Of a stretch of 64,000 bases of DNA, positions 7,409 through 17,053 are shown in pieces; the first letter of the stretch is position 1; every line of letters starts with the position of its first letter. The notes under the pieces were generated by a model. That model was not told the origin of the DNA, did no database searches, and saw only the letters and a program-made list of their open reading frames with translations. The position numbers and the translations under genes are program-made. The DNA comes from an uncultured Magnetospirillum sp. (GTDB lineage Bacteria; Pseudomonadota; Alphaproteobacteria; Rhodospirillales; Magnetospirillaceae), in NCBI RefSeq assembly GCF_903853455.1, contig NZ_CAINTR010000049.1:1-64000 (forward strand). The letters are read 5' to 3'.

Positions 7409-8746
7409 ATGAACACCAAACACCCCCGGCTGGCGGGACTGGGCGACGCCATGGCCCGCCACGCCGGAACCATCCAAGTGGTGCAATGGACGATGGTGGC
7501 GGTCTACCTGTTCCTGGTGGCCGCCCCCGCCTTCCTGCCCATCCCCGACGATTCGCGCCATATCTGGGACAGTCTGGTGCTGTTCGCCCAATTCGCCTTC
7601 TGGGGGGTGTGGTGGCCCTTCGTCATGGTCAGCATGCTGGTGATGGGGCGCGCCTGGTGCGGCGTGTTCTGCCCCGAGGGCACCATGACCGAATGGGTCA
7701 GCCGGCGCGGACTGGGCCGGGCGATCCCGCCCTGGCTACGCTGGAAGGGCTGGCCCTTCGTCGCCTTCGTCTGCACCACCGTCTACGGCCAGATGATCAC
7801 CGTCTACGAATACCCCAAGGCGGCGCTGCTGATCCTGGGGGCCTCGACGGTGATGGCCCTGGGCATCGGCCTGGTCTACGGCCGGGGCATCCGGGTGTGG
7901 TGCCGCTATCTCTGCCCCGCCAGCGGCGTGTTCTCGCTGCTGTCGCGGCTGGCGCCGGTGCATTTCCGGGTGGATGCCGAGGCCTGGGCGGAGGCGCCGC
8001 GCACCCCCGCGGTCATTTGCCCCACCTTGGTGGAGGTGCGGACCATCAGCGGCGGCGGCGCCTGCCAGATGTGCGGCCGGTGCAGCGGCCATCGTGACGC
8101 GGTGGCCCTGTCGCTCCGCCCGCCCGGCGCCGAGGTGACGGGATTGCCCGAGCGCGAAGTGGTCGCCTGGGACATCATCTTGCTGTTGTTCGGAGTGATG
8201 GGGGTGGCGAGCGGCGCCTTCCAGTGGAGTTCCTCGCCGCTATACATCGACCTCAAGCAGGGTCTGGCCACCCTGCTGATTGATCACGACATCACCTTCC
8301 CCATGACCGAGAGCCTGCCGTGGTGGCTGCTGACCAATTCCGCGGAGACCGGCGAGGTGTTCAGCCTGCTGGACGGCTTTTCCATGCTGGTTTATCTCGC
8401 CGGAACCGCCCTGGTGCTGGGCGGCATCGCCCTGGCCGGACTGGCGGCGGCGGCCCGGCTGGCGGGAGCGCCGAAATCGCTGTGGCGGCTGGGCTACGGC
8501 CTGATTCCGGCCGGCGCCATCGGACTGGTGATCGGCCTGACCTCCATGACCCTGACCCAGCTGGGCGCCGAGGGCGTCGCCTTCGCTTGGGTGCCGCAGG
8601 CCCGCGCCGGCCTGCTGGGCCTGGGGCTGGCCTGGAGCGGCATCCTGCTGTGGAAATTGGTTCCCAAACCCCTGTCCTGGCTGGCGGCCATGAGCGGTCC
8701 GCTGGTCCATGCCGGTTTGTGGGGGCTGATCCTGTTCGTGTGGTAG
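7409..8746 (+). CDS. ftrD: Membrane polyferredoxin (NapH/FtrD-like)
   Basis: Polytopic inner-membrane protein of 445 residues with iron-sulfur motifs. Transmembrane segments are visible at about 23-44, 57-80, 115-135, 140-158 and several after 255. Two C-x3-CP motifs (C84/C88 in WCGVFCPEG, C165/C169 in WCRYLCPASG) and a third Cys cluster (C219, C222, C225) are typical of the Fer4_5 polyferredoxins related to NapH and NosR. In Ftr iron systems the equivalent FtrD is thought to supply electrons for re-reduction of iron. ATG 7409 lies two bases after the porin stop. NapH- or NosR-type roles are less likely because no nap or nos genes are near. Confidence 0.75.
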   Translation: MNTKHPRLAGLGDAMARHAGTIQVVQWTMVAVYLFLVAAPAFLPIPDDSRHIWDSLVLFAQFAFWGVWWPFVMVSMLVMGRAWCGVFCPEGTMTEWVSRRGLGRAIPPWLRWKGWPFVAFVCTTVYGQMITVYEYPKAALLILGASTVMALGIGLVYGRGIRVWCRYLCPASGVFSLLSRLAPVHFRVDAEAWAEAPRTPAVICPTLVEVRTISGGGACQMCGRCSGHRDAVALSLRPPGAEVTGLPEREVVAWDIILLLFGVMGVASGAFQWSSSPLYIDLKQGLATLLIDHDITFPMTESLPWWLLTNSAETGEVFSLLDGFSMLVYLAGTALVLGGIALAGLAAAARLAGAPKSLWRLGYGLIPAGAIGLVIGLTSMTLTQLGAEGVAFAWVPQARAGLLGLGLAWSGILLWKLVPKPLSWLAAMSGPLVHAGLWGLILFVW

Positions 8747-8788
8747 AGGCTTGCAATCCGCCCCTCCAGGACCGACTCTGAAGGGGCC

Positions 8789-11227
<2,439 letters not shown>

Positions 11228-11233
<6 letters not shown>

Positions 11234-11818
11234 AACCGTGCAGGCCTCGGCGAAGTCCAGCCGGGGGCCGCGCGGATACAGGCCGGCGGCGTCGCCATAG
11301 CCGATATTGATCAGGAAGTTGGACTTCACCGTGGTGCCGGCGAAGAACTCGGCGTCCACCTTGGCGTTGTCGAAGCCGCTCATGGGGCCGCAATCAAGCC
11401 CCAACGCCCGCAGCGCCAGGATGAAGTAGCCGCCTTGCAGGGTGCCGTTGCGAAAGGCGGTGCCTTGGATCATGGCGTCGTTGCCGACGAACCACGACCT
11501 TGCGTCGGCATGGGGAAACAGCTGGGGCAGCTTGTCGTAGAACGCCATGTCATGGCCGATGATGGCGGTGACCGGCGCCGCCATGGTCTTGTCCAGGTTG
11601 CCGGGAGCCAGCGCCAACTTCAGCCGCGCCTTGGCCTCGGCCGAGCGCACGAAGACGATGCGGGCCGGCTGGCAATTGACGCTGGTGGGACCCATGCGGG
11701 CCAGATCCCAGGCCTGACGCAACAGATCGTCGGAAACGGCGCGGGCCTGGAAGGTGGAAAAAGTGCGGGCGTGGCCGAACAGCAGATCCTGTCCCGTCTG
11801 GTCCAACTGGGTGCTCAT
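11228..11818 (-). CDS. RutE-family nitroreductase / malonic semialdehyde reductase
   Basis: FMN-dependent reductase of 196 residues, full length for the HadB/RutE branch of the nitroreductase superfamily, which reduces 3-oxopropanoate (malonic semialdehyde) to 3-hydroxypropanoate in uracil catabolism. Supporting motifs are [17 protein letters not shown] near residue 45, [16 protein letters not shown], and [19 protein letters not shown] near 150. No other rut genes are close, so a general role in semialdehyde or nitro-compound reduction is equally possible. ATG 11818 has GAGGAGAAG upstream. It is divergent from the polysaccharide deacetylase gene and convergent with the helicase. Confidence 0.82.
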
Positions 11819-11913
11819 GGGTTGCTTCTCCTCGTATTTGCCTGTACGTGACCGTCTGGATGCGGCAAACATGACGAACTGTAAGCTGCGGGCTCCAAGG
11901 GGACCAGAGGGTG

Positions 11914-12924
11914 ATGGGGAAACGGTGTGTTGCTTCGGCTGCACTGATCTGGCTGATGGCGGCGCTGGCGGCGCCCGCCCTGGCGGCCGATTCCGCCGTC
12001 GTCCTGCTGTATCACCGCTTCGACGACGACCGCGTCCCGGTGCTGAACACCACCAGCGATCAACTGGCAACCCAAATGGCCGAGTTCAAGAGCGGCGGCC
12101 ATACGGTGCTGCCGCTGCCCGAGGTCATGGCGGCGCTGCGGGCGGGACGGCCGCTGCCCGACAAGACCGTCGTCCTCACCATGGACGACGCCGCCGCCTC
12201 GATCTATTCCCGCGCATGGCCGATGCTGCGGAAGGCGGGGCTGCCGCTCACCCTGGCCATCGCCACCGACGACGTGGATCGCGGCGGCCCCGAGGTGATG
12301 AGCTGGACCCAGATCCGCGAGATGGTCGCCGCCGGCGCCACCATCGCCAGCCAGGGCGCCGCCCGCCTGCACATGGTCAAGGCCGGCCCCGAAGCGGTGG
12401 CGGCCGATCTGGCCCGTGCCCGCGCCCGTTTCGAGGCCGAGCTGGGCAGCGTCCCCACCCTGTTCGTCTGGCCGTGGGGCGAGGCCGGCGCCGAGGCCAT
12501 GCGGCTGGTGCGCGAGGCCGGCTACGTCGCCGCCTTCGGCCAGCATTCCGGCGCGGTCTGGGGCAAGGCCGATCCCTATTTCCTGCCGCGCTTCGCCGCC
12601 AGTTCGGCCTATGGCGAGCCGGAGCGGTTCCGGCTGGCGGTGCGTTCGTTGCCGCTGCCGGCCGAGGACATCACGCCCTCCGATCCGGCGATCACCGTCA
12701 ACCCGCCCGCCTTCGGCTTCACCCTGGCCGAGGAGGTCCCCGGCATCGACGGCTTGACCTGTTTCTCGTCGCATCAGGGCCAGTTGCGGGTCGAGCGCCT
12801 GGGGCCACGGGTCGAGGTCCGCATGTCCAAGCCGATCCCGCCGGGACGCGGCCGCCTCAACTGTACCGTCGCCAGCCTGGAAGGGCGGTGGCGCTGGTTC
12901 GGCTGGCAATTCATCGTGCCGTGA
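11914..12924 (+). CDS. Exported polysaccharide-deacetylase-like protein with degenerate zinc motif
   Basis: Secreted protein of 336 residues: signal peptide (1-24, ending ALA), then a NodB-homology domain. LYHRF (33-37) and LTMDD with D91/D92 correspond to the first NodB motif (TFDD). The second motif, normally S-H-x(3-4)-H, reads SQGAARLH (146-153), so the first zinc His is Gln and the second is displaced or lost. WPWGEAG near 188 is the usual third motif. Catalysis by the standard zinc mechanism is therefore doubtful. The C-terminal third (after about 240) has no recognised domain. A GTG one codon upstream (11911) is an alternative start; AAGGGG precedes both. It is not obviously part of an operon. 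Confidence 0.75.
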   Translation: MGKRCVASAALIWLMAALAAPALAADSAVVLLYHRFDDDRVPVLNTTSDQLATQMAEFKSGGHTVLPLPEVMAALRAGRPLPDKTVVLTMDDAAASIYSRAWPMLRKAGLPLTLAIATDDVDRGGPEVMSWTQIREMVAAGATIASQGAARLHMVKAGPEAVAADLARARARFEAELGSVPTLFVWPWGEAGAEAMRLVREAGYVAAFGQHSGAVWGKADPYFLPRFAASSAYGEPERFRLAVRSLPLPAEDITPSDPAITVNPPAFGFTLAEEVPGIDGLTCFSSHQGQLRVERLGPRVEVRMSKPIPPGRGRLNCTVASLEGRWRWFGWQFIVP

Positions 12925-12928
12925 ATCC

Positions 12929-12942
12929 TGCACGATCGTGCA
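12929..12942. promoter_or_regulatory. BoxR-type operator, boxR promoter
   Basis: TGCACGATCGTGCA is a perfect 14-bp palindrome of the form TGCA-n6-TGCA, 67 bp before boxR. TGCA repeats inside palindromes are the known BzdR operator elements, so autoregulation of boxR is inferred. Confidence 0.6.
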
Positions 12943-13008
12943 TATGACTAGCCACGCATCCAGAACCATGCTTCATTATTCCCATCGTCGAGGACAGGAT
13001 TTCAGGTG

Positions 13009-13881
13009 ATGGGAGATCAGGCCGAATTCATCGCCATGGCCAAGCGGCTGGGCGACCGGGTCAAGCGGTTCCGGGCCCGGCGCGGCATGTCGCGCAAGGA
13101 CCTGTCCCAGCATGCCGGCATCTCGGAACGCTATCTCGCCCAGTTGGAAAGCGGCCAAGCCAATGTCAGCTTCAACATCCTGTGGCTGCTGGCCCAGGCC
13201 ATGGACCTGCCCATCACCGAGTTGATCGAGGCCGAGACCGAGGAACATCACCCCGATCTGGCCCTGGCCCGCAAATTCCTCGAAGCCTTGAAGCCCGAGC
13301 AGCAGTCGGAGGCCTATGACCTGCTGCGCCAGACCTTCAAGCGCGGCCTCAAACTGTCGCGCCGGGTCGCCCTGGTGGGATTGCGCGGCGCCGGCAAGAC
13401 CACGCTGGGGCAACAGCTGGCCCAGCGCTACGGCGTGCCCTTCGTGCGCGTCACCTCGGTGATCGAGCAGATCGCCGGCATGGACATGACCGAGATCCTG
13501 CTGTCCATGGGCCAGAAGGGCTATCGCAAGCTGGAATTCAACGCGCTGGAAACCACCATCCAAAGCAACGCCAGCGGCGTGCTGGAATCCGGCGGCTCGC
13601 TGGTGTCCGAGCCCCACACCTATGACCTGCTGCTGCGCTCCTGCTTCACCGTCTGGGTCCAGGCCTCGCCCGAGGACCATATGCGCCGGGTGATGAGCCA
13701 GGGCGACCTGCGCCCCATCGAAGGCCAGGGCCACGCCGCCATGGAGGACCTGCGCTCCATCCTCGACGCAAGGCGCCACCTCTACGGCCGCGCCGACGCG
13801 GTGCTCAACACCTCGGGCCGCAGCGTCGAGCAAAGCCTGGAGGAGCTGTCGCGGCTGTGCTCGCCCCATCTGGGGCTGTAA
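13009..13881 (+). CDS. boxR: BoxR/BzdR-type benzoyl-CoA-responsive regulator
   Basis: Repressor of 290 residues with an N-terminal XRE-type helix-turn-helix (about 14-70, SRKDLSQHAGISERYLAQLE) and a C-terminal shikimate-kinase-like domain with Walker A GLRGAGKT (124-131). This fusion is diagnostic of BzdR and BoxR, which bind benzoyl-CoA through the kinase-like domain and release the operator. ATG 13009 is used; GTG 13006 is adjacent and also plausible, with AGGA upstream. It lies first in the box cluster and matching TGCA-n6-TGCA palindromes occur at its own promoter, before the next gene and before boxC. Confidence 0.92.
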   Translation: MGDQAEFIAMAKRLGDRVKRFRARRGMSRKDLSQHAGISERYLAQLESGQANVSFNILWLLAQAMDLPITELIEAETEEHHPDLALARKFLEALKPEQQSEAYDLLRQTFKRGLKLSRRVALVGLRGAGKTTLGQQLAQRYGVPFVRVTSVIEQIAGMDMTEILLSMGQKGYRKLEFNALETTIQSNASGVLESGGSLVSEPHTYDLLLRSCFTVWVQASPEDHMRRVMSQGDLRPIEGQGHAAMEDLRSILDARRHLYGRADAVLNTSGRSVEQSLEELSRLCSPHLGL

Positions 13882-13896
13882 GAGCGCCCCGCATTA

Positions 13897-13910
13897 TGCA
13901 TTATAATGCT
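13897..13910. promoter_or_regulatory. BoxR-type operator upstream of the DUF4863 gene
   Basis: TGCATTATAATGCT contains the perfect palindrome GCATTATAATGC (13898-13909) and fits TGCA-n6-TGCA with one mismatch. It lies just before a TATAGT hexamer at 13933-13938 that could be the -10 box of the following gene, placing the operator near the -35 region. Confidence 0.5.
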
Positions 13911-13969
13911 TCTAAGGTCGCGATGCCGGTGTTATAGTGCCGGCGGCTTAACCGACAGGAGCAACCGGC

Positions 13970-14440
13970 GTGTCCAAATCCGCATTCCAGGCGCTGGTGG
14001 CGCAAGTGACTTCGACCATCGCCGGCCATGCCGTCGATTCCTCCCTGCGCGACTTGCTCCAGGCCAAGTTCCCGCCCGAGGGCCCGGTGTTCACCGCCAT
14101 CGAGGCCGCCTGTCACCAAGGCATGGCCGAGGGCTGGATGTGCGAGCGCGAGCATGGCGGCATCCGCTACGGAAGGGTGGTCGAGGCCACGCCCGATCTG
14201 GCCGGCTATTCCATCGACGTGGTCCATATGACTGATGTGGCCGGGCCGCATCATCGCCATCCCGGCGGCGAGATCGACATGGTGATGCCCATCGACGCGG
14301 GCGCGAAATTCGACGGCGCGCCCAGGGGCTGGGTGGTCTACGGCCCCGACAGCGCCCATCGCCCGACGGTGACCGGCGGTGCGGCGCTGGTGCTGTATCT
14401 GCTGCCCGGCGGCCAGATCGACTTCACCCGGTCGAAGTAG
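13970..14440 (+). CDS. DUF4863 / 4-hydroxylaminobenzoate lyase-like protein
   Basis: Protein of 156 residues belonging to the family of DUF4863/PnbB, which includes p-hydroxylaminobenzoate lyase. A cupin-like half is visible: HHRHPGGEIDMVMP (about 94-107) supplies likely metal ligands His, His and Glu, and GWVVYGPDSAHRPTV carries a later His. Members are common in aerobic benzoate (box) clusters, where the function is not settled. GTG 13970 is the start, with AGGAG ten bases upstream. It lies between boxR and an alpha/beta hydrolase gene, behind a candidate BoxR operator. Confidence 0.7.
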   Translation: MSKSAFQALVAQVTSTIAGHAVDSSLRDLLQAKFPPEGPVFTAIEAACHQGMAEGWMCEREHGGIRYGRVVEATPDLAGYSIDVVHMTDVAGPHHRHPGGEIDMVMPIDAGAKFDGAPRGWVVYGPDSAHRPTVTGGAALVLYLLPGGQIDFTRSK

Positions 14441-14447
14441 GTCGGCC

Positions 14448-15233
14448 ATGTGGCGCGAACACTCCCACGGCCAGATCGACCTCGGCGACCAACACCTGGA
14501 ATACAAGTGGATCCGACCGCTGGCCGAGGGACGGCCCACCCTGGTCTTCCTCCACGAGGGGCTGGGCTGCGTCGGCATCTGGAAGGGCTTCCCCGAGCGG
14601 GTGGCCGATTCCACCGGCTGCGGCGCCTTCGTCTACAGCCGCCGGGGCTACGGCAAGTCGTCGCCGGTGCCGGTGCCGCGTCCGTTGCGCTACATGCACG
14701 ACGAGGGCCTCGACGTGTTGCCCCGCCTGCTCAAGCTCCTCAATCTGGGCAAGGTGGTGCTGATCGGCCATAGCGACGGCGCCTCCATCAGCCTGATCCA
14801 TGCCGGCGGCACCCCGGCGCCGGGGGTGCGCGGCGTGGTGGTCATGGCCCCCCATGTCATGAACGAGGAGGTCTGCGTCGCCTCCATCCGTCAGGCCAAG
14901 ATCGCCTACGAGACCGGCGACCTGCGCGCCCGTCTGCTGCCGCTGCACCACGACAACGTGGATTGCGCCTTCTGGGGCTGGAACCATGCCTGGCTCGACC
15001 CCGACTTCATGCGCTGGAACCTGGAGGAATACCTGCCCGGCATCACCGTGCCGGTGATGGTGATCCAGGGCCGCGACGACGAATACGGCAGTTCGGTTCA
15101 GTACGAGTCCATCAAGGCCAAATGCGGCGGCCCGGTGGAGATCGTGTTGCTGGACCACTGCCGCCACTCCCCCCACAAGGATCAAGCCGACGCGACCTTG
15201 GCCGCCATCGCGCGCTTCGTCGCCGCACTCTGA
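14448..15233 (+). CDS. Alpha/beta hydrolase of the box cluster
   Basis: Hydrolase of 261 residues with a complete triad: nucleophile Ser in GHSDGAS (about residue 107), Asp in GRDDEYG and His in CRHSPHK near the C-terminus; LHEGLG forms the oxyanion region. The substrate is not known. Related hydrolases recur in box clusters and have been suggested to clear lactones or CoA esters formed as side products. ATG 14448 lies 7 bp after the DUF4863 stop and 11 bp before boxD, consistent with one transcript. Confidence 0.82.
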   Translation: MWREHSHGQIDLGDQHLEYKWIRPLAEGRPTLVFLHEGLGCVGIWKGFPERVADSTGCGAFVYSRRGYGKSSPVPVPRPLRYMHDEGLDVLPRLLKLLNLGKVVLIGHSDGASISLIHAGGTPAPGVRGVVVMAPHVMNEEVCVASIRQAKIAYETGDLRARLLPLHHDNVDCAFWGWNHAWLDPDFMRWNLEEYLPGITVPVMVIQGRDDEYGSSVQYESIKAKCGGPVEIVLLDHCRHSPHKDQADATLAAIARFVAAL

Positions 15234-15244
15234 GGAACGCCCCC

Positions 15245-16789
15245 ATGATCAGACTTCAAAGCTATTTGGCCGGACGCTGGCAGGACGGCGCCGGTCCCGG
15301 AACTCCGTTGAAGGACCCGGTCACCGCCGAGGTGCTGGCCACCGCCTCCGGCGACGGCCTCGACATGGCCGAGGCGCTGGACTTCGGCCGCACCAAGGGC
15401 GGGCCGGCGCTCCGCGCCTTGACCTTCGCCCAGCGGGCCGGGCTGATCAACGCGGTGGCGGCGGTGCTGACCGAGAACCGCGACCGCTACAACGCCATCG
15501 CCCAGGCCAATTCCGGCAATACCGCCGGCGACGCCATGCTGGACGTGGACGGCGGCATCGGCACTCTCAAATACTACGCCTCGCTGGGGCGCAAGCTGGG
15601 CGAGGTCCACACCCTGACCGAAGCCGGCGGCGACCAGCTCAGCAAGGACGAGAATTTCCGCTCGCTGCATCTGTGGACCACGGTCAACGGCGTGGCGGTC
15701 CACATCAACGCCTTCAACTTCCCGTCCTGGGGCCTGTGGGAAAAGGCGGCGGTCAGCCTGCTGGCGGGGGTGCCCTGCCTCGCCAAGCCCGCCACCGCCA
15801 CCGCCTGGCTGGCCTATGAGATGGTCAAGGACGTCATCGCCAAGGAGGTCCTGCCAGACGGTGCCCTGTCGCTGCTGTGCGGCGGCGGCCGCGACCTGAT
15901 GGAGCACGTCAAGCCCGGCGACGTGGTGGCCTTCACCGGCTCGGCCGACACGGCGCTCAGCCTGCGTGCGCACCCCAATGTGCTGGCCTCCAACATCCGC
16001 TTCGCGGTGGAGGCCGACAGCCTCAACCTCTGCGCGCTGGGCCCCGATGCCGGGCCGGACAGTCCGGAATTCGCCGCCTTCGTCAAGGAGGTCACCCGCG
16101 AGATCACCGTCAAGGCGGGGCAGAAATGCACCGCCATCCGCCGCATCCTGGTGCCGCGCTCCCGCCTCGACGCGGTGGTGGCGGCGTTGACGGCGTCGCT
16201 GGCCAAGATCCGCCAAGGCGATCCCCGCGACGCCGAGACCCGCATGGGACCGCTGGTCAACGCCGCCCAACTGCAAGCCGCGCTGGAGGGCCTCGCCAAG
16301 CTGAAGACCGAGGCCCGGGTGGTGGTGGGCGGCGGCGAACCGTCGGGGTGCTTCCTGCCGCCGACCCTGCTGGTCTGCGACGCCCCCGAAACGGCCGAGC
16401 TGATCCATGAGATCGAGGTGTTCGGCCCCGCCGCCACCCTGATGCCCTACGATTCCACCGAGCAGGCCATCGCCCTGGCCAAGCGCGGCGGCGGTTCGCT
16501 GGCCGCCTCGGTGTTTTCCGGCGATGCCGCTTTCACCGCCGACTTCGTGCCGGCCATCGCCACCGCCCATGGCCGCGTCCTGGTGGTGGATGCCACCGTC
16601 GCCGCCAGCCATACCGGCCACGGCGTGGTGATGCCCCAATGCATCCACGGCGGCCCCGGCCGCGCCGGCGGCGGCGAGGAGCTGGGCGGCTTGCGCGGCC
16701 TGCGCTTCTACATGCAGCGTACCGCCATCCAGGGCAACAAGGCCACCCTGGAAGCCCTGGCCGCCAAGTCGGCCACCGTGGCGCTGTAG
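15245..16789 (+). CDS. boxD: 3,4-dehydroadipyl-CoA semialdehyde dehydrogenase (BoxD)
   Basis: Aldehyde dehydrogenase of 514 residues that oxidises 3,4-dehydroadipyl-CoA semialdehyde, the BoxC product, to 3,4-dehydroadipyl-CoA with NADP+. Catalytic Cys is in GQKCTAIRR (about residue 295) and the general-base Glu in AVEADSLN (about 256); VAFTGSADT is the cofactor-binding turn. NAFNFPSWGLWEKAA is the phenylacetate/benzoate semialdehyde subgroup signature. Length equals known BoxD. It precedes a repeat element and the boxC promoter. Confidence 0.93.
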   Translation: MIRLQSYLAGRWQDGAGPGTPLKDPVTAEVLATASGDGLDMAEALDFGRTKGGPALRALTFAQRAGLINAVAAVLTENRDRYNAIAQANSGNTAGDAMLDVDGGIGTLKYYASLGRKLGEVHTLTEAGGDQLSKDENFRSLHLWTTVNGVAVHINAFNFPSWGLWEKAAVSLLAGVPCLAKPATATAWLAYEMVKDVIAKEVLPDGALSLLCGGGRDLMEHVKPGDVVAFTGSADTALSLRAHPNVLASNIRFAVEADSLNLCALGPDAGPDSPEFAAFVKEVTREITVKAGQKCTAIRRILVPRSRLDAVVAALTASLAKIRQGDPRDAETRMGPLVNAAQLQAALEGLAKLKTEARVVVGGGEPSGCFLPPTLLVCDAPETAELIHEIEVFGPAATLMPYDSTEQAIALAKRGGGSLAASVFSGDAAFTADFVPAIATAHGRVLVVDATVAASHTGHGVVMPQCIHGGPGRAGGGEELGGLRGLRFYMQRTAIQGNKATLEALAAKSATVAL

Positions 16790-16797
16790 CCTCCCAT

Positions 16798-16932
16798 CCC
16801 CTCGCCCGCTTGCGGGAGAGGGGGGGGGGCCCGCCGCGCAGCGGTGGGAGGGTGAGGGCCATTCTGTTCAGGCAGACGAACCCTCACCCGGCTCGCCATG
16901 CTCGCCACCCTCTCCCGCAGGCGGGAGAGGGG
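16798..16932. repeat. GC-rich intergenic inverted-repeat element R1
   Basis: Element of about 135 bp between boxD and boxC. Each end is a hairpin (CCCGCTTGCGGG at the left, CCCGCAGGCGGG at the right) flanked by GAGAGGGG, and inner GGTGAGGG and CCCTCACC form a nested stem. A G run of 10 is present at 16820-16829. The centre, TTCAGGCAGACGA followed by CCCTCACCCGGC, recurs in elements at 20139 and 44577. Confidence 0.8.
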
Positions 16933-16952
16933 CTGATGCACTTTAATTCATG

Positions 16953-16986
16953 AAATTGCGCAATCCGGCACCGGATTGCGCAATTT
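16953..16986. promoter_or_regulatory. 34-bp perfect inverted repeat upstream of boxC
   Basis: Two 16-base arms (AAATTGCGCAATCCGG and its exact complement) with a 2-base centre. Each arm contains the palindrome TTGCGCAA; the two copies are centred 20 bp apart, about two helical turns. The position upstream of the putative boxC promoter favours a protein-binding site over a terminator, since the loop is too small and no T tract follows. The binding protein is unknown. Confidence 0.55.
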
Positions 16987-17009
16987 AGAACTAGTCAAGG
17001 CCGCCGCCA

Positions 17010-17023
17010 TGCACTATAGTGCA
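17010..17023. promoter_or_regulatory. BoxR-type operator at the boxC promoter
   Basis: TGCACTATAGTGCA is a perfect TGCA-n6-TGCA palindrome 31 bp before the boxC start. The central TATAGT could be the -10 hexamer, so BoxR binding would block RNA polymerase directly. Confidence 0.62.
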
Positions 17024-17053
17024 GACAGTCATCCCCAACCGATTGGCAGCCCC

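Noticed and set aside
16798-16932. Repeat elements as CRISPR arrays
   Set aside because: Single dispersed copies with internal symmetry, no spacer-repeat periodicity and no cas genes.
16953-16986. Inverted repeat as a Rho-independent terminator for boxD
   Set aside because: The 2-base centre makes a poor loop and no T tract follows on either strand; it is closer to the boxC promoter.
17009-17053. Upstream ATG for boxC at 17009
   Set aside because: It falls inside the operator palindrome and the extra 15 residues do not match the family start.
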